From NCBI GenBank assembly GCA_031553915.1, contig JAVBKT010000011.1, forward strand, positions 1-45,389: a stretch of DNA of 45,389 nucleotides, given 5' to 3'. Numbering within the stretch: the stretch's first letter is position 1; each line of letters starts with the position of its first letter. The notes beneath the pieces were generated by a model. That model was not told the origin of the DNA. It saw only the letters and a list, made by a program, of their open reading frames with translations, and did not search any database. Below, one piece after another: positions 39,964-45,389 of the stretch. The DNA comes from HGM13862 sp031553915 (GTDB taxonomy: Bacteria; Bacillota; Dehalobacteriia; UBA4068). A program made the translations under genes and the position numbers.

Positions 39964-41274
39964 TTATTGGTCGTTATTAGTGGGGTCGCTGTTATCAGCA
40001 GGGATGAAACGTTGCCGTTGGTGGTCGTAATAGCCGCCTGTCTCTGCGGGAGAGGAGGCAACAGTCTCAGCAGCAGGCGCTGATGTAGTAGGAATAGGGG
40101 TTTGTTCTGTTGGCTGGGGCATTGGTGGTGCAACTGCCGTTGCGGCTGGTGCCGGCGGCGCTGGTTGTTGATAAGGGGGCAGCGGATTATTATCCGGCCT
40201 TGGCGGCGGAACCGGTTGACTATACTGTGGCTGCTGGCTATATTGCGGGGCTTGTTGGTTGTACTGCGGCTGTTGGCCATATGGCGGCTGCTGGGGAGCA
40301 TTCGCCGGAGCATAGCCCGGGGCCTGTTGTTGATAGTTGACCTGCGCAGGCTGTTGGTTGCGGTAATAATTCTGGAAATGATAATTAAGATCAAGGAAAA
40401 AGGCTGCGCGGGCATTGCTGCGGTAAGCAATAACAGGTGTTATGGCGGCAAAGCTGGCAGCGATAATAAATATTGTCGCCAAGACGATGCTAAAGGAGAA
40501 AATCCACGCGAAGAGCGCAGAGACAATGCTTATGGCCAGACCAGCCAAAAGCGCCCAGCCGATAAAAGAAATATCCAGGCAGAAAAGACGTTTGACATGC
40601 CCTTTCATCATTTGTTTGGAAATATCCACAGCCTGGCGAACCCCTAAAGACGGGTTTTCGCTCATCAGATAGGGTGCCATAGCATAGCGGTAATAGGCGA
40701 TAATCCCCGGAATCATCGCTGCAAGATAGGCAATGATAATTAAAAATACCAAAAAAGGCATCATCAGTAAGCTACTATATAAAGATAGCGCAGCGGCGCC
40801 GGCGATGGCCACAGCAATAATTGTGACGATGATGATTAAGGGCCCAACGCCTACTAAAGTCCATAAAAACACAAACAAAGTCATGAACAAGCGCAATAAT
40901 AAAGCTCTGCCAAAAATATGGAAATGGCTGAAGAGGTCAGATACCGCAACATTTTCCCGCCTTTGCAGCTTGATGTTTATGCGGCAATAGCCAAGATTAA
41001 CCGCGCCGCCCACAATAAAGATGCCAATAGAAATCAGGGCGATGATATTTAATAAAATCAGCGAGCCCATATTATAGGCATAATTATAGTCATAATAATA
41101 AGGGCTGCCATAGCTATAGTCGTAGTAAACATTTTCAGAGACAGGGGCGCTAAAGCCACCAATCATATCAGTGCCACCCAAGACAAGGGCTACCAAGGCT
41201 ATTAAAATCAGCAGCCACCATTTGTTGGCTAAAGCGTTTCTGGCCATTTGACGAAAATCGCGCGCACGTAGCAT
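39964..41274 (-). CDS. DUF975 family membrane protein with Gln/Pro-rich tail
   Basis: A 436-aa protein. The first about 310 residues hold six or so TM helices and the DUF975-type motifs (LRARDFRQMARNALANKWW at the start and YRYAMAPYLMSENPSLGVRQA about residue 200). The last about 120 residues are a cytoplasmic or surface tail of low complexity: YNQQAPQY and YSQQPQYSQP repeats, then Pro/Ala/Thr-rich sequence ending YYDHQRQRFIPA. An early Tyr-rich loop (YYDYSYGSPYYYDYNYAYN) lies between TM1 and TM2. I chose MLRARDF because GGAGG lies upstream. Function unknown. Confidence 0.85.
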   Translation of the reverse strand: MLRARDFRQMARNALANKWWLLILIALVALVLGGTDMIGGFSAPVSENVYYDYSYGSPYYYDYNYAYNMGSLILLNIIALISIGIFIVGGAVNLGYCRINIKLQRRENVAVSDLFSHFHIFGRALLLRLFMTLFVFLWTLVGVGPLIIIVTIIAVAIAGAAALSLYSSLLMMPFLVFLIIIAYLAAMIPGIIAYYRYAMAPYLMSENPSLGVRQAVDISKQMMKGHVKRLFCLDISFIGWALLAGLAISIVSALFAWIFSFSIVLATIFIIAASFAAITPVIAYRSNARAAFFLDLNYHFQNYYRNQQPAQVNYQQQAPGYAPANAPQQPPYGQQPQYNQQAPQYSQQPQYSQPVPPPRPDNNPLPPYQQPAPPAPAATAVAPPMPQPTEQTPIPTTSAPAAETVASSPAETGGYYDHQRQRFIPADNSDPTNNDQ

Positions 41275-41347
41275 AATTAGTACCTCCATGAGGTTTTTAC
41301 ATATCTATGAAATTATAGCAAATTTTAGCCCCTTTTTCAATTACATT

Positions 41348-41377
41348 TTGACAAATCTTCCATAATAAAAATAATAT
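41348..41377 (+). promoter_or_regulatory. Possible upstream promoter of the amidase gene
   Basis: A perfect -35 TTGACA (41348-41353) is 18 bp from TAATAT (41372-41377). Transcripts from here would have a leader of about 23 nt, but the leader has no ribosome binding site. Confidence 0.5.
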
Positions 41378-41391
41378 TTGCCTGAAAAATA

Positions 41392-41406
41392 TGGTATACT
41401 CTAGTT
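41392..41406 (+). promoter_or_regulatory. Extended -10 directly before the amidase gene
   Basis: TGG plus TATACT (41392-41400) is followed by CTAGTT and the ATG at 41407. This is the same spacing as at the DctP-like gene and predicts a leaderless mRNA. Confidence 0.6.
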
Positions 41407-42579
41407 ATGAAAAAATTTGTCCTTTTGATGATGATCATTTGTTTAATCAGCGCCATGTTTGTGCTGGGTTCTTGCAGCCTTTTTGCTAAGCAGGAGGCTG
41501 TAGCGGTAGACAGCGAGACTGTTTACCGCAATTTGGCTGATGTTTATGTCTATGGTGAGCAGGCGCTCTTTTTTGTTTTTGATCAGGAGAATAATGTCCC
41601 CGCTCATTGGCAAACAAATCTGACCCTGCTCCATCAGCCTGCCAACGCAGAGGAGAAGCAGCCAGCCAGGTCAATTAATGTTGTTTGCGGAGACAGCGTT
41701 AACCAGGGACTGTGTTTGTGGCAGCTGGCAAGCGGCAGCTATACCTTTCAAATCGGGGGTATACCTCTGGCCGCAGAGGGCTTTACTGTGCTGGATGGCT
41801 ATACTTTGCCGCGCGATGGTCTGCGCAAGCATTGGCAGTTCAGCGAGCAAGACGGCCTATTGTTATTGACTATCAGCGAAGTAGATAGCCTGCCTGACGG
41901 CTACGCGGATATTTTTATTGATGTCGGGCATGGCGGCGCAGATACCGGAGCCGCGGCCTTTGGCTATGTTGAAGCGGAGGAGAATTTGCGCTCATCCCAA
42001 TATATGCAGCAATTGCTGGAAGAAAAGGGCTTAAAGGTGCTGCTCTCGCGGGAGAATATGCGCATACCCGGCGGAGATGAGGCGGAAGACAATCCCTATA
42101 TCAGCGGTGCGCGTGTGGATAGTCTCTATCGCTCTGGCGCCAGCTATTTGCTTTCCAATCATTTGAACGGCGGAGGCGGTAGTGAAAGCGGATTTCAGCT
42201 ATACACCTCGGTAATGACTGATACTGCCTGGGCGGATGAAATCGCCAAGCAATGGCGCGCCTTGGGATGGTATCATAATAATGGCAATATCGGCGTGGTC
42301 AAGGATGGCGTGTATAAGCGCTGGGCGCGTGATAATATCCATACCGGGCGCGATTACTATTTTATCCTGCGCGAAACAGGCGGCATGGCGCTTACTCCCA
42401 GCCGCTACCGGGTGTATCATGATGAAATGGCCGCACCGCTGCGCAAAGGGGCGGAAGGGATTTTGCTCGAATATCTTTTTTTGGATAATCGTCATGATAT
42501 GGATTATTGGGATGCTAATTATCAGGAGCTTGTTGAAGCCGTTTTAAACGGCTGTTATGATTATTGGCAGCTTGATTAA
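41407..42579 (+). CDS. N-acetylmuramoyl-L-alanine amidase lipoprotein
   Basis: The C-terminal half (about 170-390) is an Amidase_3 zinc enzyme that cuts the bond between muramic acid and the stem peptide. Ligands are His in DVGHGGADTG, Glu in EAEENL and His in SNHLNG, with the catalytic Glu in ILLEYLFLDN. The N-terminal half has a lipoprotein signal (VLGSC) and a beta-rich domain of unknown role. At 390 aa it is larger than minimal amidases. No ribosome binding site precedes the ATG. It is monocistronic. Confidence 0.93.
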   Translation: MKKFVLLMMIICLISAMFVLGSCSLFAKQEAVAVDSETVYRNLADVYVYGEQALFFVFDQENNVPAHWQTNLTLLHQPANAEEKQPARSINVVCGDSVNQGLCLWQLASGSYTFQIGGIPLAAEGFTVLDGYTLPRDGLRKHWQFSEQDGLLLLTISEVDSLPDGYADIFIDVGHGGADTGAAAFGYVEAEENLRSSQYMQQLLEEKGLKVLLSRENMRIPGGDEAEDNPYISGARVDSLYRSGASYLLSNHLNGGGGSESGFQLYTSVMTDTAWADEIAKQWRALGWYHNNGNIGVVKDGVYKRWARDNIHTGRDYYFILRETGGMALTPSRYRVYHDEMAAPLRKGAEGILLEYLFLDNRHDMDYWDANYQELVEAVLNGCYDYWQLD

Positions 42580-42602
42580 GATAAAATAAAGCGAATCCAA
42601 TA

Positions 42603-42640
42603 ATAAAAGACTACCCGGTGGTAGTCTTTTATTGTTTTTG
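42603..42640 (+). terminator. Amidase terminator
   Basis: A perfect 13-bp stem (42603-42615 with 42620-42632, loop CGGT) is followed by TGTTTTTG. Confidence 0.9.
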
Positions 42641-42659
42641 AGCAAAAGCTTAGCTCAGC

Positions 42660-43724
42660 TCATTTATACGTTTTTTCAATATCAGCAGACGTCATAGCCG
42701 TAGACATGGCAGCATAGTCGCAGATAAAAGAGAGGGTGTCGCCAACCTGATAGCTGTTTGTGCTGTCCGAGAGATCGCAGACCAGATAATTGCTGCTGCC
42801 GCCCAAAAGCTCAATGCCGTTGTCTGTCGGTTTCAGCCCTTTAATATATAAATCCTGCTTGCCCAGGGCTATTAAAGCGCGTTTTCTGAGGCCTTTGTCT
42901 TGCCAAGGGTGGCTGGTTCCGCCAAAACTATCGCAGCAGCCGGACTCTCCCCAAGGGGCGGAAGGCTTAGTTTTCAGCTCAACGATTTGGCTTTCCACGA
43001 TAAAGGTTTCTTGTTGCAGCCAGGGGATTGGTTCATCATAGCAGGGCAGCATACCTAGCAATAGTGATTCGCCGAGCCGCAGGTCATTGATGGCTGGCGG
43101 CAGGATGCCCTGCTCTAACATGCGCAGGGAGCTGGAATTGCCCCCGGAGAGCAGCGGCAGCGGCTTGCCTATTTGCTGTTCAATTTCCGCGGCCCACATC
43201 ACCAGCTGCGTCATATTTTCATCATCAGGCAAAATATTGCCATAGCAGCTGAGGTTGGTGCCCAGGCCCACTAGCTCAATATGGGGGAGAATATTTGCTG
43301 TTGCCGCCAGAGAAAACAGCTCTTCTTCCTCGCAGCCTTCGCGCAGATCGCCCAGCTCTGCCATGATGATAACTTTATAGGTCTTGTTTTTGCGCACTGC
43401 CGCCTGGCTGATCAGGCGCAGCGTTAAGAGCTCCGAGATCAGCGCTCCGTCAGTAAGCTCCAGCAGTTGTTCAATTTCGCTCAACATCGGCATACGCAGC
43501 AGCCATTTTTCTGCTTTAACCTTGCGGTAAGCCTCGATATGCCGCAGACTGCTATCGCCAATCCGCGCGAACCCCAGTTGGGCAAGATCATTAATCAGCT
43601 CTTCCCTGCCAGCCAGCGCCTTGACTACTGCGGTGATTTCTATGCCATGTGGCTGGGTTCTTTTTATCAGTTCCGCGGCATTCGCGAGAATTTTGTCCCG
43701 GTCAATAATAATACGTGGATACAT
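42660..43724 (-). CDS. Alanine/ornithine racemase family PLP enzyme
   Basis: A 354-aa fold-type III PLP enzyme. The PLP lysine is residue 35 in ITAVVKALAG, the barrel continues through VIIMAELGDLREG and LLSGGNSSSLRML, and a C-terminal beta domain follows. The pattern fits the ornithine racemase (Orr) branch rather than Alr: the N-terminal MYPRIIIDRDKI and the SGGNSSSL motif are typical. In clostridia Orr starts oxidative ornithine breakdown, but none of those genes is nearby. The ATG has AAGGAGAACAG before it. Confidence 0.85.
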   Translation of the reverse strand: MYPRIIIDRDKILANAAELIKRTQPHGIEITAVVKALAGREELINDLAQLGFARIGDSSLRHIEAYRKVKAEKWLLRMPMLSEIEQLLELTDGALISELLTLRLISQAAVRKNKTYKVIIMAELGDLREGCEEEELFSLAATANILPHIELVGLGTNLSCYGNILPDDENMTQLVMWAAEIEQQIGKPLPLLSGGNSSSLRMLEQGILPPAINDLRLGESLLLGMLPCYDEPIPWLQQETFIVESQIVELKTKPSAPWGESGCCDSFGGTSHPWQDKGLRKRALIALGKQDLYIKGLKPTDNGIELLGGSSNYLVCDLSDSTNSYQVGDTLSFICDYAAMSTAMTSADIEKTYK

Positions 43725-43814
43725 CTGTTCTCCTTATCGGTTGAACAACTCTTTTGTCTAAATTCATTATACTATAAATGCCAGTGAGCGCAATACTTAG
43801 TTGCTGTAACAAAG

Positions 43815-43846
43815 AAAAACAGCAGAAAAAATCTGCTGTTTTTTAA
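43815..43846 (-). terminator. tadA terminator
   Basis: On the minus strand AAAAACAGCAGA / TCTGCTGTTTTT form a 12-bp stem ending in a T-run, about 20 bp after the tadA stop. Confidence 0.88.
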
Positions 43847-43862
43847 CTTGTTTGCTAAAAAT

Positions 43863-44318
43863 TTAGCGTTTAGCGGAAAAAAAATCTTTTAGGAGCGCCG
43901 TGCACTCTTCTTCTAAAACGCCGCCGCTCACCTCCAGCGAGTGATTAAGATGGGAGCAATTGGCGATATCGAAAACACTGCCGCTGGCGCCGGATTTTTC
44001 GTCATAAGCGCCAAATACCAGCCGCTCAATTCGGGCGTTAAGCATGGCGCCGGCGCACATGGCGCAGGGCTCCAGGGTAACATAGAGGGTGGAATTAGGC
44101 AGACGCCATCCTCCCATATTTGCGCAGGCCGTGCGAATAGCAATCATCTCTGCATGCAGGGTAGCGTCCTTGCCCTGCTCACGCCAATTAAATCCGCTGC
44201 CGACAATTTTATCATTAACCACAACCACAGCGCCGACAGGGACTTCATCCTGCGTTGCCGCTTCTTTTGCCAAGGCCAAGGCCTGCTGCATATAGAAAAC
44301 GTCTTGCTCTGCGGTCAT
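43863..44318 (-). CDS. tadA: tRNA-specific adenosine deaminase
   Basis: TadA converts A34 of tRNA-Arg(ACG) to inosine in the wobble position. The 151-aa protein has the zinc deaminase motifs HAE (His55, Glu57) and PCAMC (Cys85, Cys88) and the expected N-terminal FYMQQALALAKEA. The start at 44318 forms an ATGA overlap with the preceding hydrolase gene, so the two are translationally coupled. An ATG 21 bp earlier lies inside that gene. Confidence 0.95.
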   Translation of the reverse strand: MTAEQDVFYMQQALALAKEAATQDEVPVGAVVVVNDKIVGSGFNWREQGKDATLHAEMIAIRTACANMGGWRLPNSTLYVTLEPCAMCAGAMLNARIERLVFGAYDEKSGASGSVFDIANCSHLNHSLEVSGGVLEEECTALLKDFFSAKR

Positions 44319-44869
44319 ATAATCTCGACACCCAGGCAATCGCGCATATGATTAATGGCCCATTGATGCCCATGCGGGATAATGGTAGCGCAGCAGTTTT
44401 CCGGCACAGTGACAATATAGCCGGCGTAGGTGGCCTCAATTACCGTATGCAAAACACAAATATCAGTGCAGACGCCAACCACTGTCAGCTGGGTAACATC
44501 ACGAAAACGCAGCATCATATCAAGCGGTGTGCCGAAAAGGGCGGAGTAGCGTATTTTTGGCAAATAGCGCACCTTTTCCTGCCCTTCTGCGAGCAATTTA
44601 TTAACTAACTGCCCGGTTTTGCCATAAATCTCCGCACCCCAGGTGTCAATGATATTGTGCGGCGGAAAAAGCATTGATTCCGGATTATAGGGGCTGTTGG
44701 CAGTGTGCTCATCATTGCAGACAAAGATAAAATCATCATTTTTTAATGCCTTTTCAATCTCAGCAACAATTCTTTCATCCAGCTCTTGGCCGGCTTTGCC
44801 ACAGGTTAAGGCGCCTTTGTCGTCAACGAAATCATTGCTGTAATCAATAATCAGTAAAGCCCGGTTCAT
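44315..44869 (-). CDS. Nicotinamidase/isochorismatase-family cysteine hydrolase
   Basis: A 184-aa cysteine hydrolase. The catalytic triad is Asp9 (LIIDYSNDF), Lys105 (LPKIRYSA) and Cys138 (GVCTDICVLHT). Three likely metal ligands of nicotinamidases are kept: Asp53 and His55 (NDEH) and His71 (PPHNIIDTWGAE). So PncA-type deamidation of nicotinamide is a reasonable guess, but the second His of the usual metal site is missing. It has AGGAGG upstream and overlaps tadA by 4 bp. Confidence 0.85.
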   Translation of the reverse strand: MNRALLIIDYSNDFVDDKGALTCGKAGQELDERIVAEIEKALKNDDFIFVCNDEHTANSPYNPESMLFPPHNIIDTWGAEIYGKTGQLVNKLLAEGQEKVRYLPKIRYSALFGTPLDMMLRFRDVTQLTVVGVCTDICVLHTVIEATYAGYIVTVPENCCATIIPHGHQWAINHMRDCLGVEII

Positions 44870-44937
44870 TTTTATCCTCCTTTAATGTTGCAACGGTATT
44901 GTTCTAGATGAGAACAGTTGTTTGCACTTTAAAATCA

Positions 44938-45019
44938 TAGCTACCCATACAGGCAGGCAAATTTTAAACTTTTTGCTCCCTGAACAAAGGGCAACTATGT
45001 GTAGAATAAAGGGTAGCTA
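44938..45019 (-). other. Possible structured leader before the nicotinamidase-like gene
   Basis: A perfect 9-bp inverted repeat TAGCTACCC (44938-44946) / GGGTAGCTA (45011-45019) encloses two small hairpins (GCAAA/TTTGC at 44957-44976 and CCCT/AGGG at 44978-44991). On the minus strand this would be a closed three-stem RNA 70 nt before the start codon. I cannot match it to a known riboswitch. Confidence 0.3.
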
Positions 45020-45055
45020 AATTATAGCATTTCTTAATTGCTTACGCAATATGCC

Positions 45056-45084
45056 TTGACGTTGGCAGATAAAAAAGGTAAAAT
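45056..45084 (+). promoter_or_regulatory. tRNA-Arg promoter
   Basis: The -35 TTGACG (45056-45061) and -10 TAAAAT (45079-45084) have a 17-bp spacer, and the tRNA starts 12 bp after the -10. Confidence 0.85.
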
Positions 45085-45095
45085 CAATTATGCTT

Positions 45096-45172
<77 letters not shown>

Positions 45173-45173
45173 A

Positions 45174-45222
45174 AAAAACACCGTCTATCCACTTGTTTGA
45201 GAGTGGTGGGGGTGTTTTTTAT
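45174..45222 (+). terminator. tRNA-Arg terminator
   Basis: AAAAAACACC (45174-45182 region) pairs with GGTGTTTTTT (45211-45220), with an inner CCACT/AGTGG stem. Confidence 0.88.
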
Positions 45223-45304
45223 TTCCGAGCAATTTATAATATGTAGCGAATAAATTTCAAATATTTTTCCAGTTAATTTAATATGTCTTTACCAGGCTAT
45301 ACTC

Positions 45305-45345
45305 TGCAAATACTCTACAAAAGCTGCGTTTTGTAGAGTATTTTT
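45305..45345 (+). terminator. Terminator-like hairpin at the right edge, possible attenuator
   Basis: A perfect 15-bp stem (45308-45322 with 45329-45343, loop GCTGCG) ends in T5. No gene precedes it after the tRNA terminator. A ribosome-binding-site-like GGGGAG lies at 45379-45384, so a gene probably starts just beyond the window and this hairpin would be in its leader. Confidence 0.65.
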
Positions 45346-45389
45346 CTGTAAATATTCGTAAAAGTGTGTAACAAAAAGGGGAGTTGATA

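Overview
The window looks like chromosomal DNA of an anaerobic, endospore-forming Firmicute of clostridial type. The evidence is the yqfC/yqfD sporulation pair, a gene order close to the Bacillus subtilis yqeZ-yqfA-yqfC-yqfD-phoH-yqfF-yqfG-era-recO block, CIRCE-controlled groESL, floA/nfeD, a membrane pyrophosphatase, a selenocysteine tRNA, and strong AGGAGG-type ribosome binding sites with consensus sigma-A promoters. I cannot name a genus. I see no prophage, CRISPR array or intact insertion sequence. Most of the window is ordinary housekeeping sequence with a few accessory modules.

Layout. (1) 1-780: the left edge carries tandem minus-strand promoters and a boxA-like leader of an rRNA operon whose 16S gene must lie beyond base 1; then tRNA-Leu(UAA) with its own promoter and terminator, and a striking 24-bp hairpin. 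(2) 780-16245, all minus strand: hppA; glyA; then a long conserved block running from rpsU through nfeD, floA, a membrane-anchored unknown, ridA, yqfC, yqfD, phoH, pgpH, ybeY, a DUF3048 lipoprotein and era to recO. It links ribosome and rRNA maturation (rpsU, ybeY, era, phoH), membrane and c-di-AMP functions (floA, nfeD, pgpH) and sporulation (yqfC, yqfD). (3) 16273-20377, minus strand: HIT protein, GltS-type carrier, a PlsC-like acyltransferase fused to a zinc ribbon, a nitroreductase and thpR.

(4) 20469-23306, plus strand: a two-gene operon of a stand-alone E2-type acyltransferase-fold protein, whose catalytic His position holds Glu, and an AMP-forming acyl-CoA ligase. (5) 23364-26670: a NitT/TauT-type ABC importer operon ending in a PadR-like regulator with an N-terminal cysteine cluster; its promoter overlaps a perfect 13-3-13 palindrome that is the obvious operator. 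(6) 26694-32285: an orphan TRAP-type binding lipoprotein with an apparently leaderless mRNA, groES-groEL behind CIRCE, a flavin reductase-like protein, an unknown membrane-anchored protein, a roughly 285-bp non-coding element with terminal inverted repeats, and comF.

(7) 32542-36585, plus strand: ftsE-ftsX followed by a coiled-coil M23 peptidase (a cell-wall hydrolase module), then a TetR regulator with panD. (8) 36711-45389: an orphan branched-chain-type binding lipoprotein, tRNA-Sec, DUF1846, a DUF975 membrane protein with a Gln/Pro-rich tail, a leaderless amidase lipoprotein, an ornithine/alanine racemase-like enzyme, tadA, a nicotinamidase-like hydrolase and tRNA-Arg(CCU).

The parts most worth a second look are the E2-like/ligase pair, the PadR-palindrome ABC operon, the inverted-repeat element after comF, and the two leaderless envelope lipoproteins. 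All functional calls rest on reading motifs by eye; no database search was run.
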